A DNA stretch of 64,000 nt, taken from the NCBI RefSeq assembly GCF_000315625.1, contig NW_005434654.1, positions 4,273 to 68,272 on the forward strand, written 5' to 3'. This document shows, in pieces, positions 1 to 12,910 of this stretch. The notes under the pieces are model-generated. The model had not been told where the DNA came from. It did not search any database and saw only the letters and a program-made list of their open reading frames with translations. How positions within the stretch are numbered: position 1 is the stretch's first letter; every line of letters begins with the position of its first letter. Made by a program: the position numbers and the translations under genes. Source of the DNA: Guillardia theta CCMP2712 (taxonomy: Eukaryota > Cryptophyceae > Pyrenomonadales > Geminigeraceae).

Positions 1-523
1 AGGCGAGAGTTGAGGATGACAGAAGCGAGTGAGCGTGAGGTTGAAAGAGTGGAAATCTTCACCGTGGTATTGTCCTCAGTGATAAATTCAAACTTCTCGT
101 ACATTGCTTTCAAACCGTTCTCAGCAATCTCGATCGCCTTGCAAAACTTTCGTTAGCTTCTGCTGCAAGTATGAAGGGAGAAACCAAGGCAGAGGGACAT
201 AGAAGGAGGCGAAATATGGGGGAAAGAGGATGGGGAGGGAGGAGGATGGAGAGGGCGAAGGAGGAGGAGGAAGACGGAGAGGAGGAGCAAAGAGACAGGA
301 GCATCACATGCTTCTGTGACTTGGCTGAGACAACAAGGTTGTTCAGGATGTGCTTGGTGTATCCGAACCTCCAGTTCTTCTCCTTCTTCACCTGGTTGGC
401 ACCATCGTCATACCTCCAGCCCTGCCGTCCTCCTCTTGTCCTCTTTCCATCACCTTATCCGCCATCTTCGCATCAGTAGACTCCATGGCCATGGCGAAGA
501 TTTCTTTGGCGGCATTGGTTGTG
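1..523 (-). CDS. 3' part of an unidentified multi-exon gene, cut by the window edge
   Basis: Three stretches on the minus strand read as exons with good GT-AG borders. About 523-464 reads TTNAAKEIFAMAMESTDAK. About 393-300 reads KKEKNWRFGYTKHILNN and on. About 138-1 reads FCKAIEIAENGLKAMYEK and on, followed by FEFITEDNTTVK. The peptides are amphipathic and mixed in charge rather than low-complexity, which supports coding. I recognise no family. The gene runs off the left edge, so neither its stop codon nor its length can be given, and the 5' end was not found. The exact exon joins are inference. It lies downstream of the dehydratase on the same strand. Confidence 0.4.
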
Positions 524-818
524 CTGTTCAGAACACACAAGGTCAAGGCAACTTCACTCAAACACTCCTCTCTTGCTCCCTCCCTCCTGTTCTCCCCTCC
601 CCGACTCCCCTCATCTTCTCCCTCCTCGACCTCCCTCCCCTCTTAACTTCCTTTCCTCTTTTCTATGACCATACAACACATTCTCAGCTCGCCTCTGCTC
701 AGCACTTACCTCCTCTCGCCATTCTTGCTAACAGGAAACACAACTCCCTGCAACTTCGGAGCTGGCTTGGGATAACTGCAGCAACATCATTCAGACAGGA
801 CAGGTGGGTGTTTGACTA

Positions 819-2465
<1,647 letters not shown>

Positions 2466-3310
2466 TCTGCAAAGTTTTCCTGCGGCACAAGTCACCAACA
2501 CCAAGGCCTGCCCCCAGCATGTGACTCTTTGATCTCGTATAGACACAGGGTTGAATTCTCGTCAATTTGATAATGTTAGCCTCTTGTTTTGTGTGTTTGG
2601 TGCCGTCGAGAAATGATGGTGCCTCGTTGGAGGTGTAGACGGGCGCCAAGGTTTCTCACACAACACGTGAGCTCAGGACAGGATGAAGTCCAAGGATAGG
2701 GGCACAGGGCTTAAGCCAGACAGAAGGGATAACGATTGATAGTAAGTAGTGCGGTATTGGTGATGGCAGTGGGAGGAGGAGGAGAAGGAAATTTAGATTA
2801 CAAGAGGAAAGGAAGGGCAGTAAAGGAGCAAGTGCCCATGATGGTCAGGAGGACGAGGGGCAGAGTGATGAAGAAAACGACGATGAGGAGGAAGAGGAGG
2901 AAGAAGACGAGGAGGAGGAGGAGGAGGTGGACGCTGGTTCCTGTGCCAGGGGATATAAAAGAACAGGTGCTGCATAGGTGCATGCCGTGGCGTTTTAAAA
3001 TTCATGCACGGATTTTATAAAACCTTTTAAACGATTTATGGTACTGAGTAAAACTATTTGTATCCCAACTTCGATTACAGCTTTACCTTTACAGACTTAT
3101 ATATGTTTGTAATATGTACCAAGTGTGGTTGTTCTTGGATCCTTTAAAACTACACAAAACATTTTTATAACCATGACAGATCCTGAGATTTCAGACTTGA
3201 TCCTAATTTTCAATATTGAGAGCATAATTTGAACTTATGAAATTAAATTCTAAACCCTGTGTAGCCGCATCCGTCTCCTCCATGGTCTGGTGAGGGGCGA
3301 CAAAGGAAGG

Positions 3311-3386
3311 GGCGATGAAAGCGCAGGAGACGAAGGGAGTAAGATCATGGCGATGAAAGCGCAGGAGACGAAGGAAGTAAGAGCAT
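3311..3386 (+). repeat. Two-copy 38-bp direct repeat
   Basis: Two adjacent units beginning GGCGATGAAAGCGCAGGAGA, at 3311-3348 and 3349-3386, differing at about two positions. A third, partial start (GGCGGTG) follows. Confidence 0.9.
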
Positions 3387-4219
3387 GGCGGTGCATGGCT
3401 CTTCTATTATTCTCCGACATGCCTGAATGATCTGCTTACTCACTTGTCAGAATTGTGCTCATGCTTGTGGGAGCATGTAGTGGAGAATGAGACTTGGAGG
3501 CAGTTGTTTTCCTCTCCCGGCCATGGTTGTTCTAACTGCTGTCCTACACGTGCACATGGGAGATGCTAATGGAGTAAGATTTGATCATGCTTACTCAAGC
3601 TGCATCCAAGACAACAGTGTGTACCTCGAGTCTGCACAAAACATGCAAAAATTGCATCTCAATCATTCGAATTCGCCATCGGGCGAGAGGCAGTATCAAA
3701 TTTACAATGATTCTTGTATCAAATGTCGTAGATCGAAAGCGCAGACAGGAACCTCAAATCGAACTCGTGGATGCACATCTCCTCCGATCCACAAGATGTC
3801 ATGCAGATACTTGTACGGGTGCCTGAAACGTCCATCCTACGGTCGGGAGGTCGGCCAGGAGAGCATGCTCTAACACTGCATTAAGCAGGCTCCTTGAAAG
3901 ACAGATTGGCGTTGTTCTGCGCTGATCATAAGTCGCCGGATCATGTCGACGTGAGGAATCGAGTATGTTTGGAAGCTCTTGGTTGCAGGTAACTCGGCAA
4001 GCAGCATTCATGATAGGTGCTTACTTGTTGCCAGTCGAAGGGCTACTTTCGGAGATCCAGAAACGCGGAGTGCACTAGTCTGCAAAGAGCACAGAAAGGT
4101 AACCAGGAAGGGCCACGGTGCTTACCCTTGATGCTGCGCTCTAGCCATGGCACATTGACCTGACTTCCAAACGGTGCACATTCGGGAACTGCACCAGTAC
4201 GTTGAATCTGATATCAAAG

Positions 4220-4483
4220 TTATTCCTGTTTGACCGCGCCCCAGGGAGAGCATCGTTTGGCAACAGCTCTCTGCTCTTCTGTTTGAGACACAAGGTATGA
4301 CGTTGGCAGAGGCGTCAGGTTGGGTTGTCTTACATTCTTCACCAGCAAGCTTTGCATCAGAACCTCCGGTATCTGCGCAGGTAGATGCACTGCACCCTTG
4401 GACGGTACTATGAGCTTCTTTGATGGGATCAAGACGGCAATTTGATGAGGTATTCTATCTTCCCATATTCTCATCTCGAACAT
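4220..4483 (-). CDS. 87-residue ATG-started hypothetical frame
   Basis: The frame runs from an ATG at 4483 to a stop at 4220. It contains stretches such as IAVLIPSKKLIVPSKGAVH and VKNVRQPNLTPLPTSYLV, which are less biased than the surrounding repeat-driven frames. I recognise no family, see no signal or membrane segment, and cannot tell whether it is an exon of a larger minus-strand gene or chance. Treat as a weak candidate only. Confidence 0.2.
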   Translation of the reverse strand: MFEMRIWEDRIPHQIAVLIPSKKLIVPSKGAVHLPAQIPEVLMQSLLVKNVRQPNLTPLPTSYLVSQTEEQRAVAKRCSPWGAVKQE

Positions 4484-4829
4484 TATGAATCTCTATGGCC
4501 TGTCTGCTCTGTGAAACCGATTTCTTCTGCTCTTTCTTACTTGTATGTGTCAGCTACCTGGTTCTTTTACTTAGAATCGACATCAAGCAGTGCTGTTTTT
4601 TTATCATCAAGACTACACCAAGAACACTTGACGCCCTTGTACAAGCACGGAAGGATAGTTGCGCTCTGATCTCATTGCACGCGATCGGCAACGAGCACTG
4701 CATGTTCAGATCACCTGCTGCTCCAGGGATCCTGCAGGCACAACTTGCGACGGCAGCAGCTACCAGCAATGAGACTGTCGGGGACTTCGATGGACGAGGA
4801 AGGGGTCCATTTCAGGAAGTACCCCCTTC

Positions 4830-5115
4830 CCCGACCATTTTTTTCTGAGGGAAACTACGGGTACTTTGACTACCCACCCACGAAGAGTAACACTCCGATC
4901 AGCTGCTCTTCACCCACCCGTTTTTAAGAGGGACATAGGGGGTACTTAGATTGTTTACTACCCCTCCTTTTGAAATGAAAGGACAGGGTGATCTATGACA
5001 AGGCGGGTGGGTGGAAGCTGAGGGTGGTAAATGGAGGCCGGAGGGGTGGGGGTACCTCTTATAAGGAGGGATCCGGAGGCCGAGGGTGGAGGGGTAGAGG
5101 GGTGGGGTGGGTTAC
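4830..5115. repeat. G-rich island with GGGGTA / TACCCC words
   Basis: Dense in words such as GGGGGTACC, GGGTGGGTGG and GGGGGTACTT, in both orientations. The same texture recurs at about 35420-35560, 36000-36420, 46430-46880, 47220-47900 and 54060-54180. No coding sign. Confidence 0.6.
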
Positions 5116-6035
5116 CCCGTAGTAAGCGAAATAAATTGATAGTAATTGATGATGAGTAACTCTTGTCAATTATTTATGGGCAAAATTGTACACTAAAAAC
5201 ATACGTGCATTTTTGTAGCATCTTTTAGTTGAGCAAAATAATTGATAGTAAATTGGTACTATAGTACTGGCAATGACGGGGTCAGGAGTGCAACCCCTCG
5301 ATCGACACATGTAAACAAGAATGCCGGGGAAAGGAAGAAGGGCGAGGGGGAAGAAGGCGGGAAACAGGAGGAGCCATGGTGGGCTGATCGGCAGGAATGG
5401 CAGAATATGTGACAGACAGGAAGGCAGCAGAGCAAGGGTAGCTGAGGAGAAGAAGCAGTGTGGAGGAGAGGAAGGGAGGGTGAGGAGATAAAGCTGTTCG
5501 ACAAGGCTGAGGGGCACGTTGTCGGGTCAGGAAGAGACGGGCAGCGTAGATGCTCTCAAAGAGTCGTCAGTCCCAGAAAAAAAGACGGGGTCAAGGATAG
5601 GCATGGTGTGTTGCGGATTTTAAGCATCGGCGTGTTTCTGAGATAATGAGGAGAAGAGTCTAGTGGAAGTGAGAAGGTGAGGTCCGCTCAGCTCCAGCTC
5701 GTCCTGTTGGCCCCTGGTTGATCTAGGAGGTACCATGAGATGTGTAGAGACGGTGATTTAGCAGATCCGTGCCATGAGCAAGGGAGCAAGGCTCGTTTGC
5801 TGACGGAGAAGGAGTGCGAGGTTTGAACATAGGGGATCAATTCAGCAAAACGAGGCGAGCATGCATCAAGGACAATGGCTCCACCTTTACATCTTCAATG
5901 ACTCTAACTCCACACATCAGCCCACCTACCCCGCCTCCTCCTCCCTTTCCCCCACCATGTCGCATCCTCGTCACTCTCTGAATACTCTAGTCTAAGATCC
6001 GCCGCTGCCCTGGCCTCACATTCTACTGCAGGATC

Positions 6036-6354
6036 ATGCACAAAGCGGCAGCCCTGTTGCTGGTCGCATGCGCCGCAAGCGCCAATGCCTTCTCGCTCTC
6101 CTTTGGAGGTCTTCGTCCAGCGCTCAAGACAACTGCAGTCTCCTCTCGCTGCCCGGCTGTGAGCAGGAGCGGAGTGTTTGGCAGCAGGAAGCAGCGATGC
6201 GCTCTCAGAGGCGCTTCCTCCCTCCAGCTCTCTGCCACCGTCTCCCAGAGCGAGGTCTCCATGCCCGCCCTCTCCTCCACCATGAAGGAGGGAAAGATCG
6301 TCCAGTGGACCAAGTCCGTCGGCGACAAGATCGAGGCCGGTGAGACTTTTCTCG

Positions 6355-6388
<34 letters not shown>

Positions 6389-8731
6389 TCTCCTTCTCCT
6401 CCTCCACCTGCCCCTGCTTGTGCTCCTGTGGCGTGCTGACGGTGGTGGGCAGGTGACATCATCATGGTGGTGGAATCGGACAAGGCAGACATGGACGTTG
6501 AGGCGTTTGAGGAGGGATACTTGGCCAAGATTCTCGTTTCTGATGGACAGTCAGCAGCCGTTGGCTCCCCTGTTGCCATCATCGTCCAGGACAAGTGCGT
6601 TCTAGGCTCTTGATGTCTCCTCCTCCTCTTCCTCCTCCTCCTACTTTTGGTAATATTTTCTTGCTTACTGTATTTTTTAGGTCGGATATCGACAAGGTTG
6701 TCATGCCAGGCGCTGCTCCCGCTGCTGCTCCTGCCGCTGCCCCAGCTGCTGCCCCAGCTGCTGCTGCCCCCGCCTCAGGCGTCCCCACTACTCCCATCTT
6801 CATGCCCGCCCTCTCCTCCACCATGAAGGAGGGAAAGATCGTCCAGTGGACCAAGGGAGAGGGCGACAAGGTCGAAGCCGGTGGGACTTCTTGCCTCCTC
6901 CTGCTGCTGCTCCTCCTCCTCCTCCTCCTGCTTGTGCTCCTGTGGCGTGCTGACGGTGGTGGGCAGGTGACATCATCATGGTGGTGGAGTCGGACAAGGC
7001 AGACATGGACGTTGAGTCTTTTGATGAGGGGTGAGATCATGAAAGCTCCTACTTTCCTCCTGTTAGCTCCTACCATCTTCCTCGTTCTCTTCCTCTTCCT
7101 CTTCCTCCTCCTCCTCTTCTTCTTCCTCCTTCTCCTTCTCCTCCTCTTCTTCCTCCACCTCCACCTCCACTTCTATACTCCCTCTCTCCCCCTTCACCTT
7201 CTTTCCTCTCTCCACTTCTTGTCTCCTCTAAACTTGAATGTTCCAGCTACATCGCAAAGATTCTTGTCCAGGACGGAACCTCCGCCACTGTGGGATCTAC
7301 CGTTGCTCTCCTTGTCGCTAACAAGTAAGTCGGAGGAGCAAGGTGTTTTCAAGTCTCACCCTCTTCCTGCAGGGACGACATCGGCAAGGTCTCTGCTGCT
7401 GACGCTCCCGCTGCCAGCGCTCCAGCTGCCCCTGCCGCGGCTGCTGCCCCAGCTGCTGCTCCAGCTGCTGCTGCAGTTCCCGTCGCCGCACCTGCTCCTG
7501 CTGCTGCTGCCAGGTGCTGTCTCCAGTGCTTCATGCTCTATGCTTGCTGACTGCTTTGTCAAGCAGAGCTGCTGGAGATCGTGTCGTTGCCTCCCCACTT
7601 GCTAAGGTGAGCCAATCCTCCTCCTCCTCCTCCTCCTTATCCTCCTTATTCCCCCCCTCCTCCTTTAGCTTCTGACACTCTGGCCAGTCTCTTGCGGCTG
7701 AGCGCGGCATCAACCTCGCCGACATCGTGGGCACAGGACCCGGAGGACGCATCACGTCCATGGACGTTGAGAACTTCAAGGGAGGATCCAAGAAGAAGGA
7801 GGACAAGGCCAGCGCTCCCAGCGGCCCCACCATCGACAGGACAGGAGGAGGAGTCATTCCTCCAGGCGCCATCATCGCCAGCCCGCAAGCCAAGAAGGCA
7901 GCCAAGCAGAGCGGTTTCGACCTCAAGAAGCTCGCGGGTAAGGGCACCGGCCCCTTCGGTCGCATCACCGAGGAGGACGTCCTGCTCGCGGCCGGCAAGG
8001 CCCCAGCTGCCCCTCCTGCTGCTCCTGTCAAGTCCTCCCGCAAGGTCCCTGAGCTCCCCGACGGGCCTGTCGCCATGACGGGCATGCAAGTAGCGGTGGC
8101 GAACAACATGGACGCTACTCTCAACGTCCCCATCTTCCGCGTGTCGAGGAGCATCACGACCGACAAGTTCGACGAGCTCTACGCGGCCCTCAAGCCCAAG
8201 GGCGTCACCGTCTCTGCCCTCCTCTCCCTCGCCGTCGCCCGCGTGCTCGAGAAGCATCCCATCATGAACGCGCGCTACGACGCCGCGAGCAAGTCCATCG
8301 TCTACCGCAAGGACATCAACATCGCCAACGCCGTCGCCATCGACGGAGGGCTCATCACCCCCGTGCTCAAGAACGCCAACATGATGGACATCGAGACGCT
8401 GAGCGGGCAGTGGAAGGAGCTGGTGGGCAAGGCCAAGTCAGGCAAGCTGAGACCCGACGAGTTCCAGTCCGGCACCTTCACCATCTCCAACCTCGGCATG
8501 TTCGGCGTGAGCCAGTTTGGCGCCATCCTTCCTCCGGGCCAGGGAACCATCCTTGCTGTCGGAGGAGCGAAGGAGGTTGTGGTGATGAAGAATGGCGCGC
8601 CGAGCAGCGTCAAGCAGATGGAGGTGACAGTCACGTGCGATCATCGGCACATCTACGGAGCCGACGCTGCTCTCTTCCTCAAGAGCCTCGCGGAGATGCT
8701 CGAAGAGCACCCGCTCGACATCATCCTGTAA
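6036..8731 (+). CDS. Plastid pyruvate dehydrogenase E2 (dihydrolipoamide acetyltransferase)
   Basis: Core subunit of the plastid PDH complex; moves acetyl from E1 to CoA through lipoyl-lysine. Eight exons (6036-6339, 6453-6594, 6681-6880, 6967-7030, 7247-7324, 7373-7513, 7567-7606, 7688-8731) give 670 residues. Order: signal segment ending ANAF with a transit-like stretch; lipoyl domain 1 (ESDKADMD, lysine about 112); Ala/Pro linker; lipoyl domain 2 (lysine about 226); Ala/Pro linker; peripheral-subunit-binding domain (ASPLAKSLAAERGINL); a second such domain (ASPQAKKAAKQSGFDL); then the acyltransferase domain ending with DHRHIYGAD, His about 642 being the catalytic histidine. DHR-x-IYGAD is the form I associate with cyanobacterial/plastid E2. 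Plastid targeting is inferred from the leader. Converges on RPL3; AATAAA lies at 8751. Confidence 0.96.
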
Positions 8732-8750
8732 GCTCCTCGCGTGCGTGCGG

Positions 8751-8756
8751 AATAAA
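8751..8756 (+). promoter_or_regulatory. Candidate polyadenylation signal of the E2 gene
   Basis: AATAAA about 20 bases after the E2 stop codon, in the 354-bp gap between the convergent E2 and L3 genes. Position fits a 3' processing signal; not proven. Confidence 0.4.
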
Positions 8757-9085
8757 CGAAAGATGCACCTGTACCTGCTCTTCTCCCAAAATGTGTGCTG
8801 TGGTGATAGCGAGAGAGGGAGAGCTTCCTGCGCCAGGGCGGACAATGAGCAAGCGAGCAAGCGAGAGAGAGAGGGAGGAATGGAGAGAAGAAGGATGGAC
8901 GGTAAGCACGATGAGGAAGGAAGAGAAACAGGCAAGGGTGTTAGTCGTGAAAGAGGAGGGATTGACATGAGCCGCGGATGAGGAGGAGGAGGTGAAGGGA
9001 AGGTGGATTGAAGGGTGTCTTTACACGCGAAAGAATATTGCAAGAAGCTGTATTGACGAGACAACACAGAGAGAGAACCAGCACT

Positions 9086-10684
9086 CTACTTGGTGGCCTC
9101 CTTGACAAGGTCCTTCTTGAGCAGCCCCATGAACTTGGACTTCTCGTCGGCAGTCTGGAAGCGACCGTGACCGAACTTGGAGGAGGTGTCGATGAACTTG
9201 AGCGAGATCTCCTCGAGAGCGTTACGGGAGGTCTGAGCAAGGAGACTCTTGCGCATGGTGATGACACGCTTCTTGGTTCCCATGCAGCAGCCCTTGATCA
9301 TGACAAAGTCCTCCATGACCGCACCATAGTGGGGGAACCCTCCCATGGGGGTGATGGACTTCTCGGTGAGATCGAACTCGGTGGTGGCGTTCTTGTGCTC
9401 GATGGATCCGTCGGCCTTGCGCGCGGCCTCGCCGATGCGGTAGATCTTCTTGTTGAGCTCGGTACGGTGGAAGTAACCCTTCTGACCAGCACGGGCAACG
9501 GACCATCCGACAGCGGAAGGATGCCAAGAGCCGACGCAACCAACCTTGCGGAGACCTCTGTGGGTCTTGCGGGGGAGCTTGGTAACATGCCAGCGGGAGA
9601 CAACACCCTTGTAACCGTGACCCTTGGTGACACCGATGACGTCGATCATCTCGTTTTGAGAGAACACCGACTTGACAGGGACCTGCTGCTCAAAGAGCTT
9701 GGTAGCAAAGTCGACCTTGTCCTTGGTGGTTCCTCCGTTGACCTGGATCTCCATGACGTGCGCCTTCTTCTGGCCGATGTTGACCTTGGAGAGCTGGGTG
9801 TGGGCGATGACGCGGACGACCTGGCAGTACTTCTTGATGCGCTCGATCTCCTTGTCGGAGTTCTTGGAGCGCTCAGACTCTTCCTTGGTGTACTTGGTGA
9901 AGGCCTTCTTGGACTTGGACTTGTACCAGTTCTTGTACATCCTCCTGCGGAACTCGTCGGAAAGATGCTTGGCCCACACGGTGGTGAGGGAGCGGAGGCC
10001 ACGAGGGGTCTTGACGTAGCCGACGATGCCGACGACGACGATGGGAGGGGCCTCGAGGATGGTGACGGCCTCCACAGACTCCTTCTTGTGCTGCTTTGAG
10101 CCAGGCTTGTCGACGTCACGAACGATGTGGGTCATGCCGGCCTTGTAGCCCATGAAGGCGGTAAGGTGGCAGGGCTTGGAAGCATCATCGCGAGGGAACT
10201 TCCTGACCCTTCCCCTGTGGTGGGCGCACCTCTTGCGAGGGCAGAACCCAAGGGAACCGTGACGGGGGCGCTCTGTAGAGCATGGTCAGTGCCTTGCTGC
10301 AGCATGCGGCTCTAAACAAAAATGCATACAATTGCTCGGTCAACACATCCAACTTCAAAAACCACTAAATCTATCCATGCGCACCCCTTCCCAGACTTGC
10401 AAACATTATGAGAAGCGGCCTTCCAGCAGATCTCACATGATGCATCGATCACTGCTCATAGCTTCTATCATGCGACCACTCCCTACCTCCCTCAGTCCTG
10501 CCCCCTCACATCTCGTGCATCAGCAGGATGCACTTTCAGATGGATTATGAAAGCTTCTTCCTCTCTCCTGAACTCTCCTTGCCCTCTTCAGCGTCCTCCT
10601 CCTCCATCAACATCAACAGCTCTCCTCCACCACCATCGCCATGGCCTCCCCTCGTCTTCTCTTACCGAACTTGCGATGCGACAT
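9086..10684 (-). CDS. RPL3: Cytosolic large-subunit ribosomal protein L3 (uL3)
   Basis: Core 60S protein near the peptidyl-transferase centre. Two exons: 10684-10666 encodes only MSHRKF plus one base, and 10272-9086 the rest. The joined frame gives 401 residues, the usual length for cytosolic L3. The amino end matches the family ([48 protein letters not shown]). The central loop [18 protein letters not shown] and [20 protein letters not shown] are highly conserved L3 segments. The lysine-rich tail ends [12 protein letters not shown]. The start is supported by the tiny first exon with a perfect GTAAGA donor. The intron (10273-10665) falls after codon six, an arrangement common in ribosomal protein genes. 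I saw no convincing C/D or H/ACA snoRNA in it. Confidence 0.98.
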
Positions 10685-11135
10685 GGCTGGCGCTGCACGA
10701 GGTCTGCACGAGCTTTCTTTCTTTTCTAGCCCCTTTTTTTTTCAACCGTTATCATTTTTCAACCGTTACAAAAAACTTCAAGATCTCCCGGCCTTTTTTA
10801 GTCACCCTCCGGGCTTCAAGCCACCCGGGGCCTGATCGGCCTTCCGGGCCCGATCGGCGGCAGGTGCCCAGGCTATCTGCGTTAAAAACCTGGGTCGTCC
10901 CACAGTAGTACCATTTTTACTGCAAGCCTCAATACCAGTACTAAATTATTGTGCCATAAATACAGCAACGCACTTAATCTGGTACTATGAGCTGAAGTTT
11001 CATACTTTGATCTGTGAAGTAAATATGGTAGTCTTTCATGAATCGCTTCTTATCTGTATAGCGAGAGATACTACATTAACTATTGCTTTTATAGAATACA
11101 GCTCTTTTTAAAATAAGTTTTATCTGGTGCTATGA
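10685..11135. other. Upstream region of RPL3 with a short GC-rich patch
   Basis: Holds a T-rich stretch (10730-10800) that is the likely L3 promoter side, then a GC-rich patch (about 10800-10930) with words such as CCCGATCGG and TTCCGGGCC. This resembles the larger GC islands at 32.7, 38.2 and 63.4 kb. No gene seen. Confidence 0.5.
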
Positions 11136-11396
11136 AATTGAACCAACCCTATGGCGCGCGCAACCGTGGATGCCCTAGCATTTAAATCCTTCTTGAGGAG
11201 TTGAGTCATTATTACTACCACACATCAACCCCAACTTTGTACTTGACCCCACCATCTTCACTCAATATTCTGGTACACATTTGTACCAATCCTTCAATCT
11301 AAAACTATTTTAAAACAACAGCTCCGTGGAAAATGGCTAAGTCCTTTGCCAGGAGACAAGCATCCCTTGAGTCAGAGAGTAGCCTGTATCTTTCAT

Positions 11397-11696
11397 CTAC
11401 CCAGCGAAGCAGTTCCAACAAAGAGATCGAGTAGAAACATCGAAGTGCCAAGTACAAAGCAGCCTGAATTTGCCTGAATTTGCTACTCGCACACTGAATT
11501 TGCTACTCGCACACTGGCAGGTAAGAACTCTTCCCTGTAGTTGTCCTGGGTCAAAGCTCTGCTGTTCTTCCCAAAAGAATATTTCGTCGATTGAGTCAGT
11601 TATATTCTGTTTCAAGCATAACTGATCTTTACACCGCACCATGTGGGAGACGTCAAGAAGCAACATTAAATGTTGCTTCTTGATGCACATTTTCAT
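11397..11696 (-). CDS. Hypothetical 99-codon frame in element copy 1
   Basis: Minus-strand frame beginning KMCIKKQHLMLLLDVSHM. Its start overlaps the 15-bp-arm inverted repeat at 11653-11683, and its interior contains a doubled 20-bp unit (about 11470-11515, TGAATTTGCTACTCGCACAC). No family recognised; it could be chance. The identical frame recurs at 13989-14288. Confidence 0.2.
   Translation of the reverse strand: MKMCIKKQHLMLLLDVSHMVRCKDQLCLKQNITDSIDEIFFWEEQQSFDPGQLQGRVLTCQCASSKFSVRVANSGKFRLLCTWHFDVSTRSLCWNCFAG
11653..11683. repeat. Perfect inverted repeat, 15-bp arms, 1-base loop (copy 1)
   Basis: TCAAGAAGCAACATT is followed by one A and its exact reverse complement. The same structure recurs at 14245-14275 in copy 2. 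Confidence 0.95.
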
Positions 11697-11915
11697 GTCC
11701 AGTTGTAATGATGTTACTAGGCGTTTCTAGGCTAACGTACTTGATTGCGAAGGATTCGAAGTTGCGATGACCCCTTCCAGTGGGTTCACCTGTTCTTCAT
11801 TCATTCTTTCCTCATGTGTCCTTCGCAAAGCTTCTCCACTTCGTTCATCGTGGATACGATCACTGATCATGAGCATTTCATCAGTTTGACCAGTATAACA
11901 TTTATCTCATTCATC

Positions 11916-12680
11916 TCACCTGCTGTCAATGTCGTTTGCCTCTGCAGGTGGCCGCCGTATATACTTGTAAACTGTAATGTACGACAAGCTTTCATACTTC
12001 TTCTTCTCGTTTTCCTTCTTCCATGAATCATCCCCATAAATTTTTTCTATAAGCTTTTTGTATGCTGTGTCAAAACAATTTTGGTAATTCTCTACAGTGA
12101 CTTTCTCCTGTCCCTCTAGTCCGCCTTTATCTCTTGCCATGTGCTCAAGCTTCTCCATAACTTTCCGTGCCTTGCAAAAGTTTTGCCGCATCCTTTTCTT
12201 GCGGATAAATTCCGGTTTCAACTTCTTCAAAGGGCATATCTTTTTTGCTATTCCATTCTCAACAAATTGTTCCCCACAGTGCCAACGTTGACACAGGTTC
12301 TTACAGTCTACCTTCTGCACAAAATCGTAATTTTGAGGAACCATACAGATTTCACCTGTGTCCCACTTGAACAAATCCCCTTGTATTGATGAGTCCGTGC
12401 CAACACCCCAGGTCATGTCATGCCCACTGCCGCCGCCACCTGACGACTCCGAGGTCATGCCTGCCGATCTGTCACATCCACCCGTACTTCGCCTGTACTG
12501 GAACATTTGTTCAATGCGTCGAGACAATTCTTGAATAGACTCGTTCAGTCGTTGCTCCAATTCCTTTATATCATCTCTCTGTACAGGTACAACACCATTG
12601 ATTTCGATTTTCTTTAGGATTGTTTCTGTCACAGCTTCAGGTATCTTCGTTATTCCAACCTTCAACTCTTCTCGCAGCAT
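11916..12680 (-). pseudogene. Crypton-like element, carboxy-terminal fragment with GCR1_C-like domain, copy 1
   Basis: ATG at 12680, 254 codons. The first third is a predicted coiled-coil (IKELEQRLNESIQELSRRIE). Residues about 105-190 fit the GCR1_C pattern of a Trp-containing start, a central CQRWHCGEQF segment and a closing basic helix (NFCKARKVMEKLEHMA). GCR1_C domains follow the recombinase in known Cryptons. The intervening frame 12843-12637 (LDKIIQAYAKHVTEKK) links it to the upstream fragment only through shifts. Whether this piece is expressed alone is unknown. Confidence 0.5.
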
Positions 12681-12910
12681 GTTGATTTCTTCCCTTTTTG
12701 CATACTTCCAAGTGTCCTTGCACTGTCAACAAATTCTTGCCTTCTTTTATACGCATCTCTCCATTGACTTTTTTCTCAGTGACATGTTTCGCATATGCTT
12801 GGATGATTTTATCCAAGTTCTGGTCTAAAGTCATCCCAGTCATTTCCTTTTACCCCTATCGCTGTGAATTCCTGATTGTGCTCGAAATAAAAGTCCTTCA
12901 ATGCGCACTT

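Larger units (their letters stand above)
2466..6035. other. Mostly non-coding intergenic stretch
   Basis: Between two divergent genes. It holds a GGA/GAG-rich patch (about 2770-2930), a 38-bp tandem repeat (3311-3386) and a G-rich stretch with GGGGTA-like words (about 4830-5110). Open frames here are short, mostly lack ATG starts and resemble no family. One 87-codon ATG frame is listed separately. I see no RNA gene. Confidence 0.6.

Noticed and set aside
3487-3873. 128-codon plus-strand frame
   Set aside because: ATG-started but biased, without family resemblance or supportive splice context; left out of the gene list.
9008-10099. 363-codon plus-strand frame rich in Leu, Gly, Asp and Val
   Set aside because: It is the antisense shadow of the highly conserved RPL3 coding sequence.
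10273-10665. Possible snoRNA in the RPL3 intron
   Set aside because: Ribosomal protein introns often host them, but I found no RUGAUGA/CUGA box pair or H/ACA hairpin that I could defend.
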